Positions 1-8,466 of a stretch of DNA of 64,000 nt are shown one piece after another. The number at the start of each line of letters is the position of its first letter. Position 1 is the stretch's first letter. The position numbers and the translations under genes were made by a program. Under the pieces are notes generated by a model, which had not been told where the DNA came from, did not search any database, and saw nothing but the letters and a program-made list of their open reading frames with translations. The stretch covers positions 186,001-250,000 of the forward strand of contig NZ_JAGIAM010000003.1 of assembly GCF_017744835.1 (NCBI RefSeq), in the 5' to 3' direction. This DNA comes from Sphingomonas sp. Its GTDB lineage: Bacteria; Pseudomonadota; Alphaproteobacteria; Sphingomonadales; Sphingomonadaceae.

Positions 1-63
1 CGCCTCGGCCGCGATCACGCGGGCGATGCGCTCGACAGGCGAAGTGACGGAAACATCGGTCAT
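1..63 (-). CDS. N-terminal fragment of an unidentified protein
   Basis: The reverse strand reads from an ATG at 61-63 for 21 codons (MTDVSVTSPVERIARVIAAE and on) to the window edge with no stop. The codon use is like its neighbours. Too little is visible to assign a family or function. Only the start and the first residues lie in the window. Confidence 0.5.
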   Translation of the reverse strand, partial: MTDVSVTSPVERIARVIAAEA

Positions 64-134
64 TGGGTTGCTCCTATCGCGGGTTCGCGACGTGCAACGC
101 GCAGGGTTCGACGGGCGTTCCGGTTGCGGAACGC

Positions 135-362
135 TCAGGCTGCGAGCGGCGGAACCGTCTTGCCGGTGCTCCGGCGGAACAGGCCCGTGCCCGACGCTCC
201 CCCCGCGTTCAGCGGAAGCGCAGTGCCGCAGAAGGCGCATTCGGCGGTGAGGCGGCCGAGCATCCAGTGCGACTGGCCGCAGCCAGGGCAATGGTTGGTC
301 TGATCCGGACGATATGCGACGCGGTACCCGGTGTGTGCCTGACGGATGCCGAAGTTATACAT
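135..362 (-). CDS. Small double-CxxC zinc-ribbon protein, 75 aa
   Basis: This short protein carries two CxxC pairs about 19 residues apart (CPGCGQSHW and ECAFCGTALPL), the pattern of a zinc ribbon that would bind one Zn ion through four cysteines. It has no signal peptide or membrane segment, so it should be cytoplasmic. The role is unknown; zinc ribbons of this size often bind nucleic acid or a protein partner. It starts at an ATG at 360-362 and is transcribed away from the permease gene at 570. The paired cysteines are the main reason to take this short frame as a real gene. Confidence 0.6.
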   Translation of the reverse strand: MYNFGIRQAHTGYRVAYRPDQTNHCPGCGQSHWMLGRLTAECAFCGTALPLNAGGASGTGLFRRSTGKTVPPLAA

Positions 363-514
363 GCTTCGTCTCCCAAAGAACCCAGGCCGTTAACACTTTC
401 GACTCGGGGTTTGTTCCCGATCCGTATAGATCAGGCGTCAACGACTTGGCGGTAAAATGTTGTTTCGCTGCGACAAGTTGCAGAATTGCCACAGTAAGCA
501 CCCCTCAAGCGCCG

Positions 515-543
515 TTGCCCGCGGGATACACCGGCTCTAGATT
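515..543 (+). promoter_or_regulatory. Possible sigma-70 promoter of the AI-2E family permease gene
   Basis: TTGCCC at 515-520 and TAGATT at 538-543 are separated by 17 bases and lie 27 bases before the GTG start at 570. The match to the consensus is partial, so this is only a candidate. Confidence 0.3.
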
Positions 544-569
544 GAGACGAACCGGGAGGCTGAATCAGC

Positions 570-1808
570 GTGGACGAACAGGGCGTGGCAATGGGCGGTA
601 CGAGCGACGACACGGTTCCCGAGGCGGCGCCGCGCGAGCCGATCCTCGCGCCCGAGCCGCACGAGAATCCGGGCGACGGGCTGCGGCGCGACCGGCTGAT
701 GGCCGCGCTGGCGCTGATGGCGGGGCTGGGGCTGCTGCTCGCCACCCCCTTCGCGCTCCGCGCCGGCTCCCCCTTCTTCCTGCCGCTGACCGCATCGCTG
801 GTGATCGCGATCGCGCTGGTGCCGCTGCTCGAATGGCTCGAGCGCCGCGGTGCGCCCGCGCCGCTCGCCGCTTTGATCTGCGTCTTCCTGTTCCTGGTGG
901 TGGCGAACGCCGCGCTCGCCTCGATCGTCGTGCCGGCGTGGCAATGGATGCAGCGGCTGCCCGAGAGCATCCCGAGGATCCAGCAGAATCTCGAGCCGCT
1001 GATCCGCTTCTATGCGCACCTCGAGCATTTCGTGAACCGGACGCTGACCAGCTTCGCCGCGGCACCGGTGAGCCAGCCCCAGATGATCGCCGCCGCCGCG
1101 CCGCCGACCTCGCTGCTCGACCTGTTCACCACCTCGGCGCCGTCGGCGCTGATCGAGATGTTCTTCGCGATCCTGGTGATCTACTTCTTCCTCTCGGGCT
1201 GGACGCGGCTGCGGCGCAACGCGATCACCAGCCGCGCGAGCTTCGGCGGCGCGATGGCGACCGCGCGGGTGATCCAGGACGTGGTCGACGACACTTCGGC
1301 CTATCTCGGCACGATCACGCTCATCAACGTGACGCTGGGCCTGATCGTCGCGGCCGCGCTCTGGATGCTGGGCATGCCGACGCCGCTGATGTGGGGCGGC
1401 ATCGTCACCTTGCTCAACTACATTCCCTATATCGGCCCGGTGATGGCCGCGCTGCTGCTCGCGCTCGGCGGGCTGATGAGCTTCGGCGACATCGGCGTCG
1501 CGCTGCTGCCCGCCGCGATCATGATCGTCGCGCATCTGATCGAGGCCAATGCGGTGACTCCGCTGATCGTCGGGCACCGGCTGACGATCAGCCCGCTTCT
1601 GATTCTCGTCTCGCTGAGCTTCTGGGGATGGGTGTGGGGCACGCCGGGCGCGCTGCTGGCGGTGCCGCTGCTGATCATCATCCAGACCGTGCTCAACGCT
1701 GCGGGCAAGCCGGATATCGCCGGATTCCTCTTCGAACACGGCACGCTGGTGTCCGATCCGAGCGAACATCGTGCACATCGTCAAAAAAGTCGTGACCTAT
1801 CCGGTTGA
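570..1808 (+). CDS. AI-2E family (PerM/YdiK type) inner-membrane permease, 412 aa
   Basis: This is a polytopic inner-membrane protein with the layout of the AI-2E exporter/PerM family. Two hydrophobic helices lie near residues 33-80 and a third near 88-113. A soluble amphipathic stretch follows (about 115-185), then a helix near 190-207 and a C-terminal bundle with the conserved segment around LLNYIPYIGP (about 282-291). Members export small molecules or act as Na+/H+ antiporters; the substrate here cannot be told from sequence. The start is a GTG preceded by GGGAGG at 555-560; an ATG at 591 is the alternative. The length is typical. It is followed closely by tRNA-Asp and appears monocistronic. 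Confidence 0.85.
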   Translation: MDEQGVAMGGTSDDTVPEAAPREPILAPEPHENPGDGLRRDRLMAALALMAGLGLLLATPFALRAGSPFFLPLTASLVIAIALVPLLEWLERRGAPAPLAALICVFLFLVVANAALASIVVPAWQWMQRLPESIPRIQQNLEPLIRFYAHLEHFVNRTLTSFAAAPVSQPQMIAAAAPPTSLLDLFTTSAPSALIEMFFAILVIYFFLSGWTRLRRNAITSRASFGGAMATARVIQDVVDDTSAYLGTITLINVTLGLIVAAALWMLGMPTPLMWGGIVTLLNYIPYIGPVMAALLLALGGLMSFGDIGVALLPAAIMIVAHLIEANAVTPLIVGHRLTISPLLILVSLSFWGWVWGTPGALLAVPLLIIIQTVLNAAGKPDIAGFLFEHGTLVSDPSEHRAHRQKSRDLSG

Positions 1809-1854
1809 CACCCCCGAATCCGGCGGCTAGTGGCCGCCTCCTCGCTTCGAGAGA

Positions 1855-1931
<77 letters not shown>

Positions 1932-1998
1932 TCCCTTGCAAGAGCAGGGATTGGCGGCAGCGGATTTTCCCAGCGAAATCAGAATGTCAGGCGGCGGC

Positions 1999-2208
1999 TC
2001 AGGCGCGCCAGCGGCCCGTTTCCATCCAGCGCAGCAACGGCTTCAGCGGCGCGATCCAGACGATCCCCAGCACCACATAGACGAGCGCCTGCACCAGCAC
2101 CGGCAGCGCGCCGATCTGGACCGAGAAGCTGGCGACCACGACCACCCAGAACAGGATCAGCGCCAGGATCGCGAACATCCCCGCGGGCTTGCGCCACGTC
2201 GCCTTCAC
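1999..2208 (-). CDS. DUF2842 family small membrane protein, 69 aa
   Basis: The protein has two hydrophobic segments (about residues 11-31 and 35-55) and ends in the positively charged tail RWMETGRWRA. This is the size and layout of DUF2842, an alphaproteobacterial family of unknown function. It should sit in the inner membrane. The start is inferred to be the GTG at 2206-2208, which overlaps the TGA of the upstream cyclo-ligase gene as GTGA, suggesting translational coupling. No catalytic motif is visible. Confidence 0.75.
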   Translation of the reverse strand: MKATWRKPAGMFAILALILFWVVVVASFSVQIGALPVLVQALVYVVLGIVWIAPLKPLLRWMETGRWRA

Positions 2209-2759
2209 TTGCCCGCGTGCCACAACATGCCCTCCTCGGTGATGATCGCGTGCAAGGGCACGTCCCAGATGTCGGCGGGAATTGCAGGAACCTCCTGCAC
2301 CGACCAGGCGACGCCGACGCGCCAGGCCGATTCGAATCGCGCAAAGGCCCGGTCGTAGTGGCCCGCGCCCTGGCCGAGCCGATTCAGCCTCCCATCGAAA
2401 CCGACCAGCGGAGTCAGGATCACGTCGGGCGCGACTTCCTCGCGCGACGAATCGGGCTGGCGGAGGCCGAAGGGGCCGGGGACCAGCGGCTCGCCGATCT
2501 CCCAGGCGAGAAAGCGGATCGGTGCCGCGCGATCGACGACATGGGGGAGGGCGAGCCGGCATCCCTGCTCGGCCGCGGCGGCGGCGAGCTGGGTGGGATC
2601 GGCTTCGCTGCCGACGGGGCAATAAGTGGCGACGGTTAGCCCGGGCTTCAGCCGCTCGACGAAGGCTTCCGGCGCGAGGATCGCCGCGCTCGATTCGGCC
2701 GCGAAGCGATCGCGGTCGGCGCGCAGCTTCGCGCGCAGGGCGGGCTTGTCGATGATCAT
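2205..2759 (-). CDS. fau: 5-formyltetrahydrofolate cyclo-ligase, 184 aa
   Basis: This cytoplasmic enzyme makes 5,10-methenyltetrahydrofolate from 5-formyltetrahydrofolate using ATP, returning the stored form to one-carbon metabolism. The family signature is clear: an N-terminal Lys/Arg-rich helix, YCPVGSEADPT near residue 46, and the C-terminal ATP/folate loop PLVGFDGRLNRLGQGAGHYD near residues 117-136. The ATG at 2757-2759 gives the usual family length. It lies downstream of zapA and a 6S RNA candidate, the same order as zapA-ssrS-ygfA in E. coli, and it overlaps the DUF2842 gene. Confidence 0.93.
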   Translation of the reverse strand: MIIDKPALRAKLRADRDRFAAESSAAILAPEAFVERLKPGLTVATYCPVGSEADPTQLAAAAAEQGCRLALPHVVDRAAPIRFLAWEIGEPLVPGPFGLRQPDSSREEVAPDVILTPLVGFDGRLNRLGQGAGHYDRAFARFESAWRVGVAWSVQEVPAIPADIWDVPLHAIITEEGMLWHAGK

Positions 2760-2821
2760 GCGCCTCGAATCATTGCGCGGCGGGGTGGCGGGACCGCCGT
2801 GGCCGTTTGCCAGAATATCCT

Positions 2822-2990
2822 CTGACGCCCGTTACGTCAGGTGGGGACCATATGCGACAGACCAGGATCTGCACAGGGACAGCCCCCATGGATGATGAAT
2901 AGCCTCAGGGATAATGCCAAGGCTCGCACCGGGCAGTGCCCGCCGTGGGACTATCTAGGGTCTGTGCGGGGTATCTGCAACGGGCGTTCA
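2822..2990 (-). ncRNA. ssrS: 6S RNA candidate
   Basis: The interval between zapA and fau on the same strand is the standard place for 6S RNA, which binds the RNA polymerase-sigma70 holoenzyme. On the minus strand the two ends pair: ACGCCCGTT (2979-2987) with AACGGGCGT (2825-2833). Further in, ACAGACC (2957-2963) can pair with GGTCTGT (2858-2864). Together they make a closed rod of about 165 nt, the size and overall form of 6S RNA. The exact ends are inferred from the stem, and no covariance search was run. Confidence 0.65.
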
Positions 2991-2995
2991 AACCT

Positions 2996-3200
2996 CCTCT
3001 CCCCTTGATAGGGGAGAGGGATACCGCAGCTTGGTGCCCCGGCTTTAGCCGGGGTGCCTAGCGGAGGTTGGGTGAGGGGTAGAGCGAAGCGCAGCTCCGC
3101 GCGGCTGCTGCGCAGCCGCACACCCCTCACCCAGCTCCGACTAAGGCCCGGCGGTGCCGGACCTAAGTCTGCGCAACCCTCTCCCCTCGAGGGGAGAGGG
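2996..3200. repeat. Dispersed palindromic intergenic repeat, copy 1
   Basis: A hairpin-rich, non-coding element bounded by CTCCCC..GGGGAG palindromes. It shares GGATACCGCAGCTTGGT, GGGGTGCCTAGCGGAGGTTG, CCCCTCACCCAGCT and TCTGCGCAACCCTCTCC in the same order with a second copy at 31080-31255. The central loop differs between the copies. No transposase gene is attached, so it looks like a non-autonomous element. Confidence 0.8.
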
Positions 3201-3224
3201 AAGATAAGGCCGAAGACCTACCGC

Positions 3225-3527
3225 TCACGCTGCCGCGGCGTCTTCCTCCAGCGCCGCCGCCACTGCCTCCAGCCGGTCGGCGATGCGGTCGAGCAGCACG
3301 GGGGAGACCCCCTGCGGCGGGTTGCGTTCGGCCTCGTCGAGCAGGTCGGCGAGAATCAGCGCTAGATAGACGAGCGTCCGTTCGGCGCTGAGCCCGCCCG
3401 AGGCGCGCTGCGCGGTGTCGGCGTGCTTCTGCAGGATCGATTCGAGATGGCGCAGGTGCGCCTCGTCGCCGTCGCGCGCGGCGACCGAATAGCTGCGGCC
3501 GGCGATGGTGATGTTGAGATCCGCCAT
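3225..3527 (-). CDS. zapA: Cell division protein ZapA, 100 aa
   Basis: ZapA binds FtsZ and bundles its protofilaments at mid-cell. The N-terminal fold with INGRSY-like TIAGRSYSV (residues 7-15) is followed by HLRHLESILQ and a long C-terminal amphipathic helix used for dimerisation. The length matches ZapA. The ATG at 3525-3527 shares its A with the TGA of the preceding small gene (TGATG), so the two are translated together. fau and the 6S RNA candidate lie downstream. Confidence 0.88.
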   Translation of the reverse strand: MADLNITIAGRSYSVAARDGDEAHLRHLESILQKHADTAQRASGGLSAERTLVYLALILADLLDEAERNPPQGVSPVLLDRIADRLEAVAAALEEDAAAA

Positions 3528-3718
3528 CAGTCCTGCTCCGCCCGCGCCGCGGTCTCGCGCGCGATCAGCGCGTCGAGCGACGTGACGGCTTCCTCGATCC
3601 GTTGGCGGAGCACCGAATGGCGGCGTGCGAGACGCTCGGTCGCATAGGCGCGGGCGTGCGCTGCGGCCTCGATCCGGGCCAGCGCCTGTTCGATGCGGGC
3701 TGCGGGTGTGTCAACCAT
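3527..3718 (-). CDS. Small helical protein preceding zapA, 63 aa
   Basis: This is a highly charged, Ala/Arg/Glu-rich protein predicted to be almost entirely alpha-helical (RIEQALARIEAAA and on), with heptad-like spacing that suggests a coiled coil. It has no recognised domain. Its stop overlaps the zapA start, so it probably works with cell division or is simply co-expressed. The start is the ATG at 3716-3718; an in-frame extension to 3757 is less likely. Small coiled-coil genes before zapA are common in alphaproteobacteria. Confidence 0.6.
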   Translation of the reverse strand: MVDTPAARIEQALARIEAAAHARAYATERLARRHSVLRQRIEEAVTSLDALIARETAARAEQD

Positions 3719-3925
3719 GTTACGACGGGGATTAGGCACGCCTGCGCGGGGCGGCAAGCCCGATGCGGCAAACAGTCCACGGAAAAACCCGCGTCTGCGC
3801 GAGAAAATCTCCTGAGGCGGGCTGCGCTTGCGGAAGCGTGCAGGCGAGCCGGTTGACGCGCGCGCCCGTGCGTCCCAAAGGCGTCGGCGAAACCATCAGC
3901 CCCTTCAGCCATCCCGGGAGTTCCA

Positions 3926-5911
3926 GTGTCCGCATCCTTCACCGACTGCGCCAACGCGATCCGGGCGCTATCGATGGACGCCGTGGAGGCCGCCAATTCG
4001 GGGCATCCCGGCATGCCGATGGGCATGGCCGACGTCGCGACCGTCCTCTTCCAGGAATATCTGAAGTTCGATCCGGCCGATCCGCACTGGCCCGATCGCG
4101 ACCGTTTCGTGCTCTCGGCCGGGCACGGATCGATGCTGATCTATTCGCTGCTCCATCTGACCGGCTATGCGCGCCCGACGCTGGAGGACATCAAGGCCTT
4201 CCGCCAGATCGGCAGTCCCTGCGCCGGCCACCCCGAGAATTTCGAGCTCCCCGGCGTCGAATGCACCACCGGCCCGCTGGGCCAGGGCGTGGCGATGGCA
4301 GTGGGCATGGCGATCGCCGAGCGGCACCTCAACACCGGCTTCGGCGACGAGCTGGTCGATCACCGCACCTGGGTGATCGCCGGCGACGGCTGCCTGATGG
4401 AAGGCATCAACCATGAGGCGATCGGCCTTGCCGGGCATCTGAAGCTCGGCCGGCTGATCGTGCTGTGGGACGACAATCGCATCACCATCGACGGGCGCGT
4501 CTCGCTCTCGTCGAGCGAGGACATTCCGGCGCGCTATCGGGCGACCGGCTGGCACGTCGTCGAGTGCGACGGGCACGATCCCGACAGCGTCCGCGCGGCG
4601 CTCGACGCGGCGCTGGCCGACGACCGACCGTCGCTGGTCCGCTGCACCACGATCATCGGCAAGGGCGCCCCCAACAAGCAGGACAGCTCGGGCTCGCACG
4701 GATCGCCGCTGGGCGCCGCCGAAGTCGCCGCCGCGCGCGAGACGCTCGGCTGGCCCTATCCGGCGTTCGAAGTGCCGGGCGAGATCCGCGACACCTGGCT
4801 GCGCGCCGGCAAGCGCGGTGCCGAGCCGCGCGCCGCCTGGCAGGCGCGGCTGGCCGCGAGCAGCCTTCGCGGCGAGTTCGAGGGGCGCATCGCCTCGATC
4901 GCCGACAAGGCCGGCCCCGCGCTCGAAGCCTATATCGCCAAGCTCGCCGCCGAGCCCGCCAATGTCGCGAGCCGCAAGGCGTCCGAAATGGCGCTCGGAC
5001 CGCTCACCGAAAAGCTGCCGCAGCTGATCGGCGGCTCGGCCGACCTCACCGGCTCGAACAATACCAAGACCGGCTCGACCAAGCCGCTGACGGCCGACGA
5101 CTATTCGGGCCGCTACCTCTATTACGGCATCCGCGAGTTCGGCATGGCCGCCGCGATGAACGGCATGTCGCTGCACGGCGGCGTGGTGCCCTATGGCGGC
5201 ACCTTCCTGGTGTTCAGCGACTATTGCCGCAATGCGATCCGCCTTTCGGCGCTGCAGCGCACCGGCGTCGTCTATGTGATGACGCATGATTCGATCGGCC
5301 TGGGCGAGGACGGCCCGACGCACCAGCCGATCGAGCATGTGATGAGCCTGCGGCTGATCCCGAACCTCAACGTCTATCGCCCCGCCGACGCGATCGAGAC
5401 CGCGGAATGCTGGGCGCTCGCGCTTGCGACGCCGAACACGCCGTCGGTTCTTGCGCTGTCGCGCCAGAATCTGCCGCAGCTTCGCGGGGAAAGCGACGAG
5501 GCCTGGACCGCGGCGTCGAACCGCTCGGCGCGCGGCGGCTATCGCCTGCGTGCCGCCAAGGCTGCGCGCAAGGTGGTGCTGGTCGCCACCGGCTCGGAGG
5601 TTTCGCTCGCCGCCGAAGTCGCCGATGCGCTCGAAGCGCAGGGCGTGGGCGCGGACCTGGTCTCGATGCCCTGCACCGAGCTGTTCGACGCGCAGGACGC
5701 CGCCTATCGCGCCGACCTGCTCCCCGCCGATGCGCTGATCGTCTCGATCGAGGCGGGCACGACCTTCGGCTGGGAGCGCTACACCGGCACCAACGGGCTG
5801 CGCTTCGGCATCGACAAATTCGGCGCATCGGGCCCGGCGCCCAAGCTCTACGCGCATTTCGGCCTCACCGCCGCGGCGATCGCGCCGCAGGTGCTGGCGG
5901 CGCTCGGCTGA
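3926..5911 (+). CDS. tkt: Transketolase, 661 aa
   Basis: This thiamine diphosphate enzyme moves two-carbon units between sugar phosphates in the pentose phosphate pathway. Key parts are present in order: [10 protein letters not shown] near residue 27, the ThDP/Mg motif GDGCLMEG followed by the metal-binding Asn about 30 residues on (WDDN), the catalytic Glu in IREFGMA near residue 407, and the C-terminal transketolase domain. The length is normal. The GTG start at 3926 has GGGAG a few bases upstream. A 207-bp divergent region separates it from the small zapA-operon gene. gap and pgk follow on the same strand. Confidence 0.96.
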   Translation: MSASFTDCANAIRALSMDAVEAANSGHPGMPMGMADVATVLFQEYLKFDPADPHWPDRDRFVLSAGHGSMLIYSLLHLTGYARPTLEDIKAFRQIGSPCAGHPENFELPGVECTTGPLGQGVAMAVGMAIAERHLNTGFGDELVDHRTWVIAGDGCLMEGINHEAIGLAGHLKLGRLIVLWDDNRITIDGRVSLSSSEDIPARYRATGWHVVECDGHDPDSVRAALDAALADDRPSLVRCTTIIGKGAPNKQDSSGSHGSPLGAAEVAAARETLGWPYPAFEVPGEIRDTWLRAGKRGAEPRAAWQARLAASSLRGEFEGRIASIADKAGPALEAYIAKLAAEPANVASRKASEMALGPLTEKLPQLIGGSADLTGSNNTKTGSTKPLTADDYSGRYLYYGIREFGMAAAMNGMSLHGGVVPYGGTFLVFSDYCRNAIRLSALQRTGVVYVMTHDSIGLGEDGPTHQPIEHVMSLRLIPNLNVYRPADAIETAECWALALATPNTPSVLALSRQNLPQLRGESDEAWTAASNRSARGGYRLRAAKAARKVVLVATGSEVSLAAEVADALEAQGVGADLVSMPCTELFDAQDAAYRADLLPADALIVSIEAGTTFGWERYTGTNGLRFGIDKFGASGPAPKLYAHFGLTAAAIAPQVLAALG

Positions 5912-5967
5912 GCACCCATATGACGGGCCGAACGGCTCGAACGACCCAAGCAGGAAAGGGAAGCACT

Positions 5968-6975
5968 ATGACGAAGGTTGCGATCAACGGGTTCGGACGC
6001 ATTGGCCGTCTGGTGGCGCGCGCGATCCTCGAGCGTCCCGATTCCGGGCTCGAGCTGGTCTCGATCAACGACCTTGCCGACGCCAAGTCGAATGCGTGGC
6101 TGTTCAGCCGCGACAGCGTGCACGGCAAGTATCCGGGCACGGTCGAAGCCGACGGCAACGACATCATCATCGACGGCAAGCGCATCCATGTGACCGCCGA
6201 GAAGGACCCGGCCAACCTGCCGCACGCCGCCAACGGCGTCGAGCTGGTGCTCGAATGCACCGGCTTCTTCACCGACCGCGCGAGCTGCGAGAAGCACATC
6301 GCCGCGGGCGCCAAGAAGGTGCTGATCTCGGCGCCGGGCAAGAATGTCGACCTGACCGTCGTCTATGGCGTCAACCACGACAGGCTCGAGGCCGGGCACA
6401 CGATCGTCTCGAACGCGTCGTGCACCACCAACTGCCTCGCGCCCGTCGCCAAGGTGCTCAACGACAGCGTCGGCATCGAGCGGGGGCTGATGACCACGGT
6501 CCATGCCTATACCAACGACCAGAAGATCCTCGACCAGATCCACAACGACCTGCGTCGCGCCCGCGCCGCGGCGATGAACATCATCCCGACCACCACGGGC
6601 GCCGCGCGCGCCGTCGGCGAGGTGCTTCCCGAGCTCAAGGGCAAGCTCGACGGTTCGGCGATCCGCGTGCCCGTGCCGGACGGCAGCCTGGTCGACCTGA
6701 CCTTCACGCCCAAGCGCGACACGACCCGCGACGAGATCAACGCGATCCTCAAGGCGGCGTCGGAGAGCGGCCCGCTCAAGGGCGTGCTGGTCTATTCGGA
6801 CGAGCCGCTCGTCTCCATCGACATCGTCCACACCCCGGCTTCGTCGACCGTCGACAGCCTCGAGACCGCGGTGATCGACGGCAAGCTCGTCCGCGTGGTG
6901 AGCTGGTACGACAATGAATGGGGCTTCTCGAACCGCATGGTCGACACCGCCGCGGCGATGGCGAAGCTGGGCTGA
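5968..6975 (+). CDS. gap: Glyceraldehyde-3-phosphate dehydrogenase, type I, 335 aa
   Basis: The enzyme oxidises glyceraldehyde 3-phosphate to 1,3-bisphosphoglycerate with NAD in glycolysis, or runs in reverse in gluconeogenesis. The N-terminal Rossmann motif [10 protein letters not shown], the catalytic cysteine in [26 protein letters not shown] and the C-terminal [12 protein letters not shown] are all intact. The start is the ATG at 5968 with AGGAAAGGGAAG upstream. It lies 56 bases after tkt, and a palindromic repeat separates it from pgk. Confidence 0.97.
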   Translation: MTKVAINGFGRIGRLVARAILERPDSGLELVSINDLADAKSNAWLFSRDSVHGKYPGTVEADGNDIIIDGKRIHVTAEKDPANLPHAANGVELVLECTGFFTDRASCEKHIAAGAKKVLISAPGKNVDLTVVYGVNHDRLEAGHTIVSNASCTTNCLAPVAKVLNDSVGIERGLMTTVHAYTNDQKILDQIHNDLRRARAAAMNIIPTTTGAARAVGEVLPELKGKLDGSAIRVPVPDGSLVDLTFTPKRDTTRDEINAILKAASESGPLKGVLVYSDEPLVSIDIVHTPASSTVDSLETAVIDGKLVRVVSWYDNEWGFSNRMVDTAAAMAKLG

Positions 6976-6984
6976 GCCCTTCAT

Positions 6985-7086
6985 CCCCCTCCCGCTCGCG
7001 GGAGGGGTTAGGGGAGGGGAGCGCCGCAGGCCGATCGGCTCATGATCAGGCCCTCCCCCGACCCCTCCCGCAAGCGGGAGGGGAGC
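6985..7086. repeat. REP-like inverted repeat between gap and pgk
   Basis: Two GC-rich palindromic units facing each other, CCCCTCCCGCTCGCGGGAGG and CCTCCCGCAAGCGGGAGGGG, are separated by about 45 bases. The same arrangement recurs at 13829-13943. In RNA it would fold into strong hairpins and could stabilise gap mRNA or lower read-through into pgk. Confidence 0.75.
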
Positions 7087-7107
7087 GATCATCGAAAACG
7101 TTAGGGG

Positions 7108-8301
7108 ATGACGATGGCCCGCAACTTCAAGACGCTCGACGACATGGGCGACATCGCCGGCAAGCGCGTGCTCGTCCGCGAGGATCTCAACGTGCCGATG
7201 GCCGACGGCGCGGTGACCGACGACACGCGGCTGCGCGCGACGCTGCAGACGGTGACCGAACTCGCCGACCGCGGCGCGATCGTGCTCATCCTCGCCCACT
7301 TCGGTCGCCCCAAGACACCGTCGCCCGAATTCTCGCTCGCGCAGATCGTCAAGCCCTATGAGGCGGTGCTCGGCCGGCCGGTGCGCTACGTCGACTGGGA
7401 AGGCGATACGCAAAGCGTCGCATCGCTCCAGCCGGGCGACATCGCAGTGCTCGAGAACACGCGCTTCTTCGGCGGCGAAGAGAAGAACGATCCCGCCGTG
7501 GTCGATCGCTTCGCCGCGCTCGGCGACTTCTACGTCAACGACGCCTTCTCCGCCGCGCACCGCGCGCATGCCTCGACCGAGGGGCTGGCGCATCGGCTCC
7601 CCGCCTTTGCCGGGCGGCAGATGGAAGCCGAGCTCGACGCGCTCGACAAGGCGCTCGGCAATCCCGAGCATCCGGTCGCCGCGGTGGTCGGCGGCGCCAA
7701 GGTGTCGACCAAGCTCGACGTGCTCAAGCACCTCGTCGCCCGCGTCGATCACCTGATCATCGGCGGCGGCATGGCCAACACCTTCCTCGCCGCGCGCGGG
7801 GTCAATGTCGGCAAGTCGCTGTGCGAGCATGACCTGACCGGCACCGCCGAGGAAATCCTCGACGCCGCCGACAAGGCCGGCTGCACCGTCCATCTGCCCT
7901 ATGACGTGGTGGTCGCGAAGGAGTTCAAGCCCAACCCTGCGACGCGCACCGTCAACGTCCACGAAGTCGCCGAGGACGAGATGATCCTCGACGTCGGCCC
8001 CGCCGCGACCGAGGCGCTGGCCGACGTGCTCAAGACCTGCCGCACGCTCGTGTGGAACGGCCCGCTCGGCGCGTTCGAGACGCCGCCGTTCGACGTGGCG
8101 ACGGTGAGCCTCGCCAAGACCGCGGCGGCGCTGACCAAGGAAGGATCGCTGGTGTCCGTGGCGGGTGGCGGCGACACCGTCGCGGCGCTCAACCAGGCCG
8201 GCGTGGCGGACGATTTCAGCTTCGTCTCGACTGCCGGCGGCGCGTTCCTCGAGTGGATGGAAGGCAAGGAACTGCCCGGCGTCGCTGCGCTGACGGAATA
8301 G
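7108..8301 (+). CDS. pgk: Phosphoglycerate kinase, 397 aa
   Basis: This cytoplasmic glycolytic enzyme transfers phosphate from 1,3-bisphosphoglycerate to ADP. The N-terminal domain has [12 protein letters not shown] and AHFGRPK; the C-terminal nucleotide domain has [15 protein letters not shown] and GGGDTVAAL with the closing [17 protein letters not shown]. The length is typical. The ATG at 7108 is used here; an ATG two codons on (7114) is equally possible. It follows gap; the aldolase gene often found next in related genomes is not present. Confidence 0.96.
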   Translation: MTMARNFKTLDDMGDIAGKRVLVREDLNVPMADGAVTDDTRLRATLQTVTELADRGAIVLILAHFGRPKTPSPEFSLAQIVKPYEAVLGRPVRYVDWEGDTQSVASLQPGDIAVLENTRFFGGEEKNDPAVVDRFAALGDFYVNDAFSAAHRAHASTEGLAHRLPAFAGRQMEAELDALDKALGNPEHPVAAVVGGAKVSTKLDVLKHLVARVDHLIIGGGMANTFLAARGVNVGKSLCEHDLTGTAEEILDAADKAGCTVHLPYDVVVAKEFKPNPATRTVNVHEVAEDEMILDVGPAATEALADVLKTCRTLVWNGPLGAFETPPFDVATVSLAKTAAALTKEGSLVSVAGGGDTVAALNQAGVADDFSFVSTAGGAFLEWMEGKELPGVAALTE

Positions 8302-8313
8302 TCTGGCCAATCC

Positions 8314-8418
8314 GTCACCCCCGCGAAAGCGGGGGCCCATCTCCCGCGCTATCCACTAACGCGCCGGTGCATTTTGCTGCAACGATAGAAGATGGGCCCC
8401 CGCTTTCGCGGGGGTGAC
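8314..8418. repeat. Perfect 29-bp inverted repeat pair downstream of pgk
   Basis: A 29-base unit at 8314-8342 is repeated as an exact reverse complement at 8390-8418. Each arm contains its own palindrome, CCCCCGCGAAAGCGGGGG. A diverged pair of the same type sits at 36605-36685. It is a REP/BIME-like element, and it could also act as a terminator for pgk. Confidence 0.85.
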
Positions 8419-8466
8419 GTTGTGGGTAGGGTCGCCCAATTACGCCGGCAGCAAGGGAAGGCGCGA

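Noticed and set aside
8392..8466. Earlier ATG (8392) for the MFS/spermidine-synthase-like gene.
   Set aside because: The added residues are encoded by the REP-like repeat; the ATG at 8467 has a good ribosome site and precedes the first helix.
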